Part shown: positions 1 to 7,199 of the stretch, in pieces
Layout of the letters: each line of letters opens with the position of its first letter
How positions within the stretch are numbered: position 1 is the stretch's first letter
From: Chloroflexota bacterium
GTDB taxonomy: Bacteria > Chloroflexota > Anaerolineae > Promineifilales > Promineifilaceae
Assembly (NCBI GenBank): GCA_024223125.1
Contig: JAAEOP010000727.1
Location: 1-15,546, forward strand
Direction of reading: 5' to 3'
Length of the DNA stretch: 15,546 nucleotides
Made by a program: the position numbers and the translations under genes
Notes under the pieces: model-generated
The model's input: only the letters and a program-made list of their open reading frames with translations
The model's database searches: none
What the model was told of the DNA's origin: nothing

Positions 1-80
1 CCTAATTTCGGGAAAATGGGCTTCAAAAGACGTTTCTTATCAATCCGAGTCAGGTAAACTAAATATTTTGGATCACGAAA

Positions 81-334
81 ATGCCAAGAGGTGTTTTTGA
101 CGATCTCGGTTTAGGGAAAACTAAAGATATTGTTAAAGAATTTATAGGGAAAACAAAAACGGCCACAGGCTTGAAGGTATTTACATTACATCCGTTTTGG
201 AAAAAGCATTTAAAACAAAACGGAAAGTTGCTGACGATTTTAAGGAAACCATGCGTATTCGTTTTGATGATTATTTGCCCAAATGGAACTATGTTGCAAT
301 TCCTGCAAATCAAGAACTTTCGGGGTTTATTTAA
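81..334 (+). pseudogene. DDE transposase C-terminal remnant (ISAzo13-like), frameshifted
   Basis: Two reading frames joined near position 178 give one coherent protein tail. The first frame (from 81) reads MPRGVFDDLG and continues to KTKTATGLKV. The second (from about 179) continues with VLEKAFKTKRKVADDF, then RFDDYLPKWNYVAIP, and stops at 332-334. The order TxTxTGLKV, then K-V-(A/S)-D-D-F, then a closing WNYxxxP is what I know from the extreme C-terminus of ISAzo13-type (Rhodopirellula-type) DDE transposases. The family name is from memory and not certain. The catalytic part is absent and no reading frame joins cleanly upstream of 81, so this is a dead fragment with at least one frameshift. 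It contains no CGGCCG palindromes, unlike the housekeeping genes here, which fits a foreign origin. Its stop codon lies only about 12 bases before recognisable SUI1 codons. Confidence 0.6.
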
Positions 335-651
335 TCCTCATTCCTAAACGTTGTAAACGCTGCGGTAGTTACCCCTGCCGCTGTCCAAAACCAAAAAGCA
401 TGCTGCCAGAAAAGCAAACGGCCCGCTTACACCGCGAGAAAAAAGGGCGTGGCGGCAAAACGGTGGTGGTCATCAAAAATTTGCAATTGACGTCGGCGGA
501 TCGCAATGCGCTGGCAAAACAGCTAAAAAAGGCATGTGGTGTGGGTGGGTCAATTAAGGATAGTGATATTGAAATTCAGGGAGATGTACGTGAGAAGGTA
601 GCGGCCGAACTACAAAAGCACGGCTACAAAACCAAATTTGTGGGTGGATAA
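283..651 (+). CDS. SUI1/eIF1-family translation factor, 5' end replaced by transposon sequence
   Basis: From about position 346 the frame encodes a small Cys knuckle (CKRCGSYPCRC) and then a complete SUI1 domain. The domain starts with the basic segment REKKGRGGKTVVVI, goes through GVGGSIKDSDIEIQGD, and ends KHGYKTKFVGG, the usual C-terminus of bacterial YciH-type proteins. These proteins resemble eukaryotic eIF1 and are thought to act in start-site discrimination on the 30S subunit. The first about 20 codons from ATG 283 read through transposase sequence in another frame and are not part of the family. The only other in-frame ATG is at 400, which would delete the Cys knuckle. Neither ATG has a Shine-Dalgarno sequence. 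The gene is therefore 5'-truncated and may be silent or a recent pseudogene, although its SUI1 core is intact. It converges on the antitoxin gene with a 9-base gap. Confidence 0.8.
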   Translation: MELCCNSCKSRTFGVYLILIPKRCKRCGSYPCRCPKPKSMLPEKQTARLHREKKGRGGKTVVVIKNLQLTSADRNALAKQLKKACGVGGSIKDSDIEIQGDVREKVAAELQKHGYKTKFVGG

Positions 652-660
652 GGGTGATTT

Positions 661-1038
661 CTAGGTGACGATGTCATCCAGGGTCAGGTTGAGAGCGCGG
701 GCGATGGCTTGGAGTACGGTCGTTTTCCCCACCCGTTTCCCCGTTTCAATTTGTGATAAATAGGAGGGGCTAATTGCGGCCGCTTGGGCCAATTCCTGCT
801 GTGTCATTCCCCGATATTCGCGCCATACTTTTACAGGATTCTCCCCATCCAAAATGGCATAGGGTACATGCGCTGGAATTAGTTCTTCTTCGCCGCTGAC
901 AAGTTTTGCCATGGCCTCATCATAGTCATGAATATCTTGCAACATTTCTGCATCATCTACCAATTGAAGATATAAATTATAAGGTAATATGGCGTACTCT
1001 GGCTGACCTTCTTTCAAAATCAACTGTACTTTACTCAT
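661..1038 (-). CDS. XRE-family HTH antitoxin
   Basis: 125-residue protein with two parts. Residues 1-75 form an N-terminal region (QPEYAILPYNLYLQLVDDAE, then GEEELIPAHV) of the kind found in antitoxins that embrace a RelE/ParE toxin. Residues about 70-125 form a Cro/C1-type helix-turn-helix: WREYRGMTQQELAQAAAIS, then SYLSQIETGKR, which carries the recognition helix. Its start codon overlaps the stop of the upstream toxin by 4 bases (ATGA), so the two are translationally coupled, with toxin first and antitoxin second as in HigBA-like order. In this class the antitoxin normally neutralises the toxin and represses the operon. Paired GCATWATGAAA direct repeats upstream of the toxin are candidate operators. 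Confidence 0.9.
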   Translation of the reverse strand: MSKVQLILKEGQPEYAILPYNLYLQLVDDAEMLQDIHDYDEAMAKLVSGEEELIPAHVPYAILDGENPVKVWREYRGMTQQELAQAAAISPSYLSQIETGKRVGKTTVLQAIARALNLTLDDIVT

Positions 1039-1292
1039 CGATAAACCTCTCCACGCGGTGCGATTTTCACAACCAGAATAATCAACTCACCATCTTGAAT
1101 TTCGTAGATTACACGCCAATCCCCTACTCGCAGACGATAACCCGGATGATTCCTAAGCTTCGTAACGTTGTTATGTTGAGCGTATGGATTTTCTGCTATT
1201 TGCCCCAGTTTTTTACGAATTCGCTTAGATAAATTTCGCGGCATTTTTAGCAATTTACGTTCAGCTTGCTTAAGATACGTTACTTCATACAT
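1035..1292 (-). CDS. RelE/ParE-superfamily toxin
   Basis: 85-residue basic protein with the RelE/ParE fold signature. It has an N-terminal strand and helices (MYEVTYLKQAERKLLKMP, then RIRKKLGQIAENPY), the central VTKLRNHPGYRLRVGDWRVIYEI motif split over the beta sheet, and a C-terminal strand LIILVVKIAPRGEVYR. The arginines in YRLRVGDWRVIY and the C-terminal PRGEVYR are where RelE-like mRNA interferases keep their catalytic and RNA-contact residues; the short length and YR ending favour RelE over ParE. Likely role: ribosome-dependent mRNA cleavage, countered by the XRE protein encoded immediately downstream. A TTGACA -35 element lies 30 bases upstream. The module sits between dnaE and the truncated SUI1 gene, a usual accessory insertion point. 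Confidence 0.9.
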   Translation of the reverse strand: MYEVTYLKQAERKLLKMPRNLSKRIRKKLGQIAENPYAQHNNVTKLRNHPGYRLRVGDWRVIYEIQDGELIILVVKIAPRGEVYR

Positions 1293-1298
1293 TGGAGT

Positions 1299-1327
1299 AA
1301 ATTAGCATAATGAAATTATATTGTCAA
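1299..1327 (-). promoter_or_regulatory. Candidate sigma70 promoter of the toxin-antitoxin operon
   Basis: Reading the minus strand, a perfect TTGACA (1327-1322) is followed after 17 bases by TAATTT (1304-1299), just 6 bases before the toxin ATG. The -10 match is only moderate and the implied leader is very short. TATGCT at 1309-1304 is an alternative but has poor spacing. The call rests on the perfect -35 and the location. Confidence 0.45.
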
Positions 1328-1348
1328 TGTGATCTTTGCATTATGAAA
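1305..1348 (+). repeat. Direct repeat pair GCATWATGAAA, putative antitoxin operator
   Basis: GCATAATGAAA at 1305-1315 and GCATTATGAAA at 1338-1348 are spaced 33 bases apart (about three helical turns) and bracket the -35 element of the toxin-antitoxin promoter. Each contains CATWATG, which is its own reverse complement apart from the central base, as expected for a dimeric HTH site. Autoregulation by the XRE antitoxin is inferred. Confidence 0.45.
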
Positions 1349-1352
1349 AACA

Positions 1353-4300
1353 TTAATCATTGTAAACTTTAGCGATGCCAGGGATGAGGCGCAGGGCTTC
1401 GAAGAGTTCAGGGCAGCTTTTGGTGCGCCGGTTGGGGAAGTCCATTGTTAGGGGCTGGCCGGTTATGCGGATATTCAGGCCATCTTGCCCTTCGTACTCA
1501 TTCACCAGGCGCAGCGCATCGTGACACGTTTTTTGCCAGTTGCCTGATGGTTTGACTTCGATGATGACGGTGTAGGTTTGGTTGTAATTTTGGAGATTAG
1601 GAGATTGGGAGGTTGGGAGATTGGGAGACTGATCAGTGACAACTGATAACTGATCACTGGTTACTGCCAACGGCCGTGCCTCCATCTCATCTTCAAAATT
1701 AGGCGGTGGAGGCGGCATTCCGTTTATGGAAACTGGCTCTTCTGCAAAACGGGGCGGTGGTTCAGCTACGAGATTGTTCGCAGGGGGTGGTGGGGTTTGA
1801 CGGCCGTGACCATTCCCCTGACGATACCCATTATCCAAAAGAGAATGATCTTCATCGGCCGAGGAGTTGAGCGTGGGGTTGATCAGAATTTTGTCTACCA
1901 ACACACTTAAATCTTCCCCTCTGGCCTGAATTTTACCAATGACCAGCATGACCTGATCCACTGCCACCTGTTCGCGTACAGCTTTCCAGGTGCGCGGGAA
2001 AAAGACAAGATCGATTTTGCCTTCCAAATCTTCTAGTGTACCAAAAGCCATCGGGTCCCCTTTCTTAGTCGTCAGGGTACGAAGGGTACTAATCATACCG
2101 GCTAGTTTGACTTGTTTTGTGTTCCAATTCGTGTCTAGTTCATTGATGGCAGCATTGGTCATGGGGGCTATTTGGGCCAACGGCCGTTCCAATGGATGTT
2201 CTGATACATGTACCCCTAACGCCTCTTTTTCCCATTCCAACAACCGTTTATGCTCTACTTCTTCAACTTGATTCAGCGGATGCAGCAAGTCTACGGCGAC
2301 TTTGAGCGCGGGGGCGCCGCCACCGCCAAAAAGACTCATCTGTCCGGTGGAGGCGGCCGCATGTTCACTGCTACTGTAATTGACCATACGCTCCAGGGCG
2401 TCCATGAATTGGGCCGGTTCTCCCCAGCGGTCAAATACACGTGCTTTGCTCATGTATTCCAGCGGCCGTTTACCCACTCGTTTCAAATCTACCCGTGTAC
2501 ACAACGCTTCCAGGTTGGTAAAAGAGCCGTTTGCTTCTCGTTCTTCGATGATTGTAGAGAGTGCGGCCGCTCCCGCATTTTTAATCGCACCCAGACCGAA
2601 GCGAATTAACGGCCGTGCGCCATCCTCTTCAATGGTAAAGTCCAACAACGAACGGTTAATGTCTGGCGGGGCCACATCAATGCCTAAATTCTTCGCCTCG
2701 GCAAAATAGCGCCGTACCTTGTCTGTATTGTCCCGCTCTACAGAAAGCATGGCTGTTAAATATTCCACTGGATAATGGGCTTTCAGGAAGGCTGTCTGGC
2801 ATGTTACTTTGGCATAATCGGCCGCGTGAGCTTTATTAAATCCATACCGGGCGAAGAACTCAATATCTCCCCAGATAGCGTCGCACACCTCATCACTCAA
2901 CCCATTGTTCATGGCTCCTTCCGTAAACTTGAGGCGATGCTCCTCCATGAGCTTTTTCTTTTTCTTGGCAACCGCCTTCCGAATCATATCCGCATCGCCA
3001 GGGGAATAACCGGCTAAATCTGAGGCAATACGGATAATTTGCTCTTGATAAACAATAATGCCGTAAGTGTCATTGAGGATTGGTTCCAGGGTGGGCGTGT
3101 GGTATTCAACGATGTTACGGCCGTCGAAAATATCAGCGTGCATCCGGCGGATATATTCGGGAATATTTTCCATTGGTCCCGGTCGGTACAGTGAAATGGC
3201 GGCAATGATGTGGTCAAAGCGACGCGGTTTCATCTCCATCATTAAGCGGCGCATACCAGCCCCTTCAACCTGGAACACCCCGGCCACTTCGCCCCGTTCC
3301 AACATGTCGAACAGCGCTTCTGGTTTTTTGGTTGGGTCTGGCCCCTCATGTCCTACATCGTAAGGAATGTTATCCATTGTGTAGATAGTTCCGTACCGTT
3401 CTTCAATCAGACGGGCGGCACGGCGCATGACAGTCAGGGTGCTCAAGCCTAAAAAGTCCACTTTTAGCAGGCCAATGGATTCTACAATTTCCATCGGCCA
3501 TTGGGTGACGCGATCTACGCCGCCCAATCCTTCGTCGCCGCTGGTGGGTTTGTTCAGGGGTACATATTCGTGCAACGGCCGATCAGAAATAATGACCCCG
3601 GCGGCATGACTGGAAGCATGACGGGCTACCCCTTCCAGATTTTTAGCAGTGTCGAGGAGATCTTTTACGGCCGTTTCCCGTTTATACCGCTCCTCCAATT
3701 CGACCGAATAAAATTCATGTTCCTTGTCCAGCACATTCTCAATCTTGGCTGGTTTACCGGGAATAGCCGGAATCATGCGAGCCAGCACATCCACATTTTC
3801 CAGAGGCATATCCATTGCTCGCCCTACATCCCGGATAGCTGCCCGCGCGCCTAGCGTTCCAAAGGTAATAATCTGGGCTACCTTTTCCGAGCCGTAACGC
3901 CGTTTGGAATATGCCACCATCCAATGGCGCACATCGTCCGGGTAATCGAGATCAATATCGGGCATAGAGACACGCCCTGGATTTAAGAAGCGCTCGAAGA
4001 TAAGGCCGTTCACCAGCGGATCAATACTGGTAATGCCTAAGGTGTAAGCGACTACCGACCCGGCGCCAGAGCCGCGTACATTCCACCAGATGTCGTTCTG
4101 TTTCCATTCCTCAAAACTTTCATACGGGAATGGATCCTGGTGTTCTTGCCACCACCGTTCGGAACGGACAGCCCATTCGCACAAATCCCACACGATGAGA
4201 AAGTAGGTTTCAAAGCCCATACGGCCGATGATATTCAGTTCATGTTCCAGGCGGGCGTGTAATTCCTCATCATTCTTGGCCCGTTCCTGTCCATAGCGCC

Positions 4301-5258
4301 AGATTAATCCTTCCTCGCACAGCTGGCGTAAATAGGTGGGCGCTGTATGGTCGGCCGGCACATCAAAATTTGGCAGATGATAGTCGTCAGAATCCAGGTT
4401 TACAGCGCACATTTCCACAATATGCAGGCTATTTTGCAAGGAGTTAACAATGACGTCATGGGGGTAGCCCTGTTCTTCAAAGAGCTTGTACATCTCCTCA
4501 TATGATTTTACATAATATCCTTTGTCAGAAAATGTCAGCTTGGGTTTTTGTACGGTGGAGCCAGTCTGAATGCACAACAAAACCTCATGCGGATCGGCGT
4601 CGGAGGCCAGGGTGTAATGTACGTCATTGGTAGCCAGGAAATTGTTTTCCAGCCCAAAATGGGGCGCCAGTTCGATGAGTTTTTTGTTAATCTTACTTAG
4701 TTCGGGGATGGTATGTTCTTGCAATTCGATGAAGAGCCGCTCTTTGCCGAAGATGTCCAGGTATTCACCCATTAGTTTGTGGGCGATGTCGTCACGGCCG
4801 TCGCCAATCGCTCTGGGTATTTCGGCCGCCATACAACCTGTGGTAGCAATGAGACCGGCGCTGTGTTGGGCCATAAAGGGGCGGTCAATGCGGGGTTTGT
4901 AATAGAAACCATCCAGTTGGGCCGCGCTGGCAAGTTGCAGCAAATTCAGGTAGCCAGTCTGGTTTTCGGCCAGTAGCAGCATATGAAAACGAGTTTTATC
5001 TAACTGCGGGTCTTTGTCCTGCATCGTTCGCTTGGCCATATAGGTTTCAATGCCGATGATGGGTTTGACCCCGGCTTTTTTGGCAGCGTGGTAGAAGGGC
5101 ATTGTGCCATACATCGCCCCATGGTCGGTCAGGGCGATGGCGGGTTGATTGAGTTCGGCCGCTCTCGTTACCAGATCATTTACCCGGCTCAAACCGTCGA
5201 GCAGGGAGAATTCGCTGTGGCAATGTAGATGGACAAATTGCTTGTGGTCGTCACACAT
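1353..5258 (-). CDS. dnaE: DNA polymerase III subunit alpha
   Basis: Replicative polymerase of 1301 residues. The start at 5258 is preferred because the PHP domain begins immediately (FVHLHCHSEFSLLDG, residues 8-22) and an AAAGGAA ribosome site lies 11 bases upstream; the frame stays open another 51 codons, but that stretch looks non-coding. The PHP domain (about 8-215) keeps its metal-ligand-type residues (H12, H14, D45-H46, E71, H92, C142, D212, H214), so PHP proofreading is possible. Palm catalytic aspartates are D434 and D436 in PDIDLDYPD and D601 in KVDFLGL. Fingers follow (GVFQVEGAGMRRLM, LYRPGPM), then tandem helix-hairpin-helix (about 915-945), an internal beta-clamp motif QMSLF (973-977) and an OB fold (about 1050-1125). 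A proline-rich linker (1150-1225) leads to a conserved tail (1228-1301) likely used for clamp-loader contacts. The linker carries an unusual repeat-derived segment (residues about 1200-1223). Confidence 0.97.
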   Translation of the reverse strand: MCDDHKQFVHLHCHSEFSLLDGLSRVNDLVTRAAELNQPAIALTDHGAMYGTMPFYHAAKKAGVKPIIGIETYMAKRTMQDKDPQLDKTRFHMLLLAENQTGYLNLLQLASAAQLDGFYYKPRIDRPFMAQHSAGLIATTGCMAAEIPRAIGDGRDDIAHKLMGEYLDIFGKERLFIELQEHTIPELSKINKKLIELAPHFGLENNFLATNDVHYTLASDADPHEVLLCIQTGSTVQKPKLTFSDKGYYVKSYEEMYKLFEEQGYPHDVIVNSLQNSLHIVEMCAVNLDSDDYHLPNFDVPADHTAPTYLRQLCEEGLIWRYGQERAKNDEELHARLEHELNIIGRMGFETYFLIVWDLCEWAVRSERWWQEHQDPFPYESFEEWKQNDIWWNVRGSGAGSVVAYTLGITSIDPLVNGLIFERFLNPGRVSMPDIDLDYPDDVRHWMVAYSKRRYGSEKVAQIITFGTLGARAAIRDVGRAMDMPLENVDVLARMIPAIPGKPAKIENVLDKEHEFYSVELEERYKRETAVKDLLDTAKNLEGVARHASSHAAGVIISDRPLHEYVPLNKPTSGDEGLGGVDRVTQWPMEIVESIGLLKVDFLGLSTLTVMRRAARLIEERYGTIYTMDNIPYDVGHEGPDPTKKPEALFDMLERGEVAGVFQVEGAGMRRLMMEMKPRRFDHIIAAISLYRPGPMENIPEYIRRMHADIFDGRNIVEYHTPTLEPILNDTYGIIVYQEQIIRIASDLAGYSPGDADMIRKAVAKKKKKLMEEHRLKFTEGAMNNGLSDEVCDAIWGDIEFFARYGFNKAHAADYAKVTCQTAFLKAHYPVEYLTAMLSVERDNTDKVRRYFAEAKNLGIDVAPPDINRSLLDFTIEEDGARPLIRFGLGAIKNAGAAALSTIIEEREANGSFTNLEALCTRVDLKRVGKRPLEYMSKARVFDRWGEPAQFMDALERMVNYSSSEHAAASTGQMSLFGGGGAPALKVAVDLLHPLNQVEEVEHKRLLEWEKEALGVHVSEHPLERPLAQIAPMTNAAINELDTNWNTKQVKLAGMISTLRTLTTKKGDPMAFGTLEDLEGKIDLVFFPRTWKAVREQVAVDQVMLVIGKIQARGEDLSVLVDKILINPTLNSSADEDHSLLDNGYRQGNGHGRQTPPPPANNLVAEPPPRFAEEPVSINGMPPPPPNFEDEMEARPLAVTSDQLSVVTDQSPNLPTSQSPNLQNYNQTYTVIIEVKPSGNWQKTCHDALRLVNEYEGQDGLNIRITGQPLTMDFPNRRTKSCPELFEALRLIPGIAKVYND
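1590..1656. repeat. Period-8 tandem repeat plus palindrome embedded in dnaE linker
   Basis: Positions 1590-1629 are five degenerate 8-base units of the type TTGGGAGAT (on the plus strand). They are followed by an inverted repeat, TGATCAGT at 1630-1637 and ACTGATCA at 1649-1656. On the dnaE strand this encodes low-complexity residues, with QSPNLPTS and QSPNLQ showing the expected 8-residue periodicity. Similar TTGG-rich repeats occur between genes in this window (9033-9069 and 15302-15356), so an intergenic-type repeat seems to have expanded or inserted in frame within dnaE. Confidence 0.7.
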
Positions 5259-5399
5259 AGTTTCGGCTGTTCCTTTTTCGGTTTTAGTAACGCAAACTTG
5301 TACTGAGGGCAGACAAGGAAGCGTAAAGAATGTTGGGAATTGTGGGCAGTTACAACAGCGGATACGGCTCAATTGTTGTACTATCCCGCACCTGAAGCG

Positions 5400-5408
5400 A
5401 GTATACCA
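5400..5408 (-). promoter_or_regulatory. Candidate extended -10 promoter for dnaE
   Basis: On the minus strand, TGGTATACT (5408-5400) combines an extended -10 TGN with TATACT (5 of 6 to consensus), about 140 bases before the dnaE ATG at 5258. No good -35 is visible at the normal distance. The 5259-5631 stretch otherwise holds the dnaE leader, which has no obvious structured element, and the 74-bp repeat at 5543-5616. Confidence 0.35.
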
Positions 5409-5542
5409 CAATCTAATGATACGACTGGGGCAATATCAAAATTTTAAGGCATCAAAGTATCTTCTTAAATAAACTGGGGAAAGTCGCCAACTTTTATACA
5501 TTCAGCTTAGAAGCGTAATTGATGAAGACGTAATGGTAATCT

Positions 5543-5616
5543 CGTTTTGAAAAAGCCTCTAGCCAATTCCCAAAATGGCATCAATTCGGGATCATTATTT
5601 TTTGGAATTGGCCTTA
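5543..5616 (-). repeat. 74-bp dispersed repeat, copy 1
   Basis: This is the reverse complement of 12620-12693 with 70 of 74 bases identical and no gaps. It carries inner inverted repeats: GCCAATTCC near the left end pairs with GGAATTGGC near the right end (plus strand), so each copy can fold as one hairpin. There is no coding capacity. It lies between the dnaE leader and the GNAT gene. Size and symmetry suggest a non-autonomous palindromic element (MITE/REP-like) and not a transposon with its own protein. Confidence 0.85.
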
Positions 5617-5631
5617 AGTGGTTTGTTATGT

Positions 5632-6120
5632 TTATATTTTGCGTACCATTAAAAATGCGTCTCCTTTATCAGCATATTCCAGAAAGCCTTGTTGTTTATA
5701 TAAATTTATTGCGTAGTTGTCTTTTGAAACACTGAGACTTATTTTTTGAATGGAGTGCTTTGACGCATAGTCAATTAGCCAATCAATCATTTTTTTTCCA
5801 ATTCCTTGATGTCGATAGTCACGATGGACTCCAATTACTAATACAGGTGTAATTTCTTCTATATATCCATTTATGAAATTGCCATCAGTCCAGAATCTAA
5901 ACCATGATGCACCGATTGGAATTGAATTAATGGTAGCAACAACTGCTATATCTCCATCTCTTTCTCCCCAATCAGTTAGTGATTTACTTACATCCGGGTA
6001 TGCAAGTCCTTCTTCAAACGAGGGCTTATTAACACTAGCACGCCAAAAAACTGCTTCATAAAGCATCTTTCTTAAAAATGGGATATCAGAGTGTTGTGAT
6101 TTTCTTAAAAGTATATTCAT
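5632..6120 (-). CDS. GNAT-family N-acetyltransferase
   Basis: 162-residue protein when started at ATG 6120 (MNILLRKSQHSDIPFLRKML), which matches the usual first strand and helix of GNAT proteins. The frame is open upstream to a TTG at 6171 with ATG at 6168, but those 17 residues look non-native. Motif A, the acetyl-CoA pyrophosphate loop, is visible as RHQGIGKKM (residues 103-111) after the strand VLVIGVHRDY. The C-terminal part SVSKDNYAINLYKQQGF (131-147) has the N and Y positions usual for motif B; the GNAT general-acid tyrosine would be about Y141. The substrate cannot be told; close-looking homologues are often annotated as drug, peptide or small-molecule acetylases. The gene is visibly AT-rich, lacks the CGGCCG palindrome and lies next to a dispersed repeat, so it is probably a recent acquisition. 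It is divergent from iscX. Confidence 0.88.
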   Translation of the reverse strand: MNILLRKSQHSDIPFLRKMLYEAVFWRASVNKPSFEEGLAYPDVSKSLTDWGERDGDIAVVATINSIPIGASWFRFWTDGNFINGYIEEITPVLVIGVHRDYRHQGIGKKMIDWLIDYASKHSIQKISLSVSKDNYAINLYKQQGFLEYADKGDAFLMVRKI

Positions 6121-6244
6121 ATGCTCGCTTGCCACTCCAAAGATAAACTTGCTTGTGAAAAATGTCATCAATCATTCGCCCCACAGATGACATTGTAATA
6201 TACTTGCGCGAACGTGAACATAATCACAAAATAAACCTGAACCC

Positions 6245-6253
6245 AGGTGGGAG
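6245..6253 (+). promoter_or_regulatory. Shine-Dalgarno deciding a TTG start for iscX
   Basis: AGGTGGGAG sits 9 bases before TTG 6263. An in-frame TAA at 6254-6256 rules out any earlier start, and no in-frame ATG or GTG occurs before the conserved LYW motif, so TTG is the only sensible initiator. Confidence 0.7.
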
Positions 6254-6262
6254 TAAACCCGA

Positions 6263-6484
6263 TTGGATGGTCATGTTCCCGAACTGTATTGGGAATCAAC
6301 TTACGCCATAGCCCTGGCTTTAATAACAAATTACCCCAATCACAATCCCGAAGATGTTGGCTTACAAGAGTTGGCTGACCTCGTTGAATCTTTACCTGGT
6401 TTCAGCGATGACCCAGCGATGCTCACTGAGCGAATTTTACTCGATATTCAAAATGTTTGGTATGAGGAGGCGCCTAACCTATGA
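6263..6484 (+). CDS. iscX: IscX-family Fe-S cluster assembly protein
   Basis: 73 residues, close to the family length (66 in E. coli). The order LYWES, then [14 protein letters not shown], then LPGFSDDP, then [16 protein letters not shown] mirrors E. coli IscX (LKW, YPDLDP, DFDDDP, EKIL, VWLDEA). IscX is an acidic winged-helix protein that binds iron and the cysteine desulfurase IscS and tunes Fe-S cluster synthesis. Translation starts at TTG. Its stop overlaps the nuoB ATG by 4 bases (ATGA), so it is translationally coupled to the complex I genes. No iscS or iscU is in view. The position at the head of a nuo cluster suggests a role in supplying or gating Fe-S clusters for complex I; that is inference. 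The family call is by motif pattern only. Confidence 0.82.
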   Translation: MDGHVPELYWESTYAIALALITNYPNHNPEDVGLQELADLVESLPGFSDDPAMLTERILLDIQNVWYEEAPNL

Positions 6485-7170
6485 CTGAGATAGGTGTGGA
6501 TTCACCCGATATTGTTGTTCCTGATGAATTACAAGGCAGTGTGTTTATTACGAACATTGCTAAATTACTAGACCCCGTTTACAACTGGGGCCGGCGCAAT
6601 TCTGTCTGGCCGATGGTATTTGGCCTGGCTTGCTGCGCCATTGAAATGATTTGCACGGCCGCCAGTCGTTATGATTTGGCCCGTTTTGGTATGGAAGTGT
6701 TCCGGGCTACCCCGCGCCAATCTGACCTGATGATTATTTCCGGTACAGTGACGAAGAAGATGGTTCCCACCATTGTTCGCCTGTATAACCAGATGCCAGA
6801 ACCCCGTTACGTTTTAAGTATGGGCGCTTGCGCTTCTGGCGGCGGCCCCTTCAAAGAAGGGTACAATGTGGTGGACGGCATTGATAAATTCCTCCCCGTA
6901 GATGTGTATGTGCCTGGCTGCCCACCCACGCCGCAAGCCCTCATCAATGGTCTGATTGCGCTGCAAGAAAAGATTGACCAACAATCTATTGCCACCGTGC
7001 CCTGGTATACAAAAGGCGATCCCACGGCCGACGATGTGGTTCCCATTCCAGTGTTAGGACCAGACCTGGTGGATTTGCGTCAGGTAAAGGTTATCCGCGC
7101 GGAAGCGGCCGCAGCAGAAGTAGAAAAAATGGCAGAGAAGGAACCGGAAACGGCCGTTGCCGAATCGTAA
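6481..7170 (+). CDS. nuoB: NADH-quinone oxidoreductase subunit B
   Basis: 229 residues. This is the peripheral-arm subunit carrying 4Fe-4S cluster N2, which hands electrons to quinone. The four cluster ligands are present: tandem C51-C52 in [11 protein letters not shown]117 in MGACASGGG and C147 in [11 protein letters not shown]. The quinone-pocket segment [20 protein letters not shown] is also intact. The first about 20 residues are a variable acidic lead. The C-terminus after about residue 175 is an Ala/Glu-rich extension ([17 protein letters not shown]) beyond the conserved core. It overlaps iscX by 4 bases and is followed 29 bases later by nuoCD. No nuoA precedes it, so subunit A must be encoded elsewhere. 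Confidence 0.97.
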   Translation: MTEIGVDSPDIVVPDELQGSVFITNIAKLLDPVYNWGRRNSVWPMVFGLACCAIEMICTAASRYDLARFGMEVFRATPRQSDLMIISGTVTKKMVPTIVRLYNQMPEPRYVLSMGACASGGGPFKEGYNVVDGIDKFLPVDVYVPGCPPTPQALINGLIALQEKIDQQSIATVPWYTKGDPTADDVVPIPVLGPDLVDLRQVKVIRAEAAAAEVEKMAEKEPETAVAES

Positions 7171-7199
7171 CAGCCCAGCCCCTGAAAGAAGGATTCCCC

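Noticed and set aside
906..1232. Plus-strand frame across the toxin-antitoxin genes
   Set aside because: It is antisense to two convincing overlapping genes, and its sequence has no family character.
1590..1660. CRISPR-like or VNTR array in dnaE
   Set aside because: Units are 8 bases without spacers and lie in a coding frame, so this is a short tandem repeat, not a CRISPR array.
5259..5411. 51-codon N-terminal extension of dnaE to an upstream ATG
   Set aside because: The residues are Cys-rich and unlike any DnaE. The PHP domain starts right after the ATG at 5258, which has a ribosome site, and the best promoter candidate (5400-5408) overlaps the extension.
6121..6262. Promoter for the iscX-nuo operon
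   Set aside because: Several weak boxes exist (for example TAATAT after TGACATTG, and TTGCGC with CAAAAT), but none has both a good match and good spacing, so no site is called.
6162..6311. 49-codon plus-strand frame overlapping the start of iscX
   Set aside because: It looks mildly protein-like but has no ribosome site, overlaps iscX by about 50 bases in another frame, lies antisense to the possible GNAT upstream starts, and matches no family I know.
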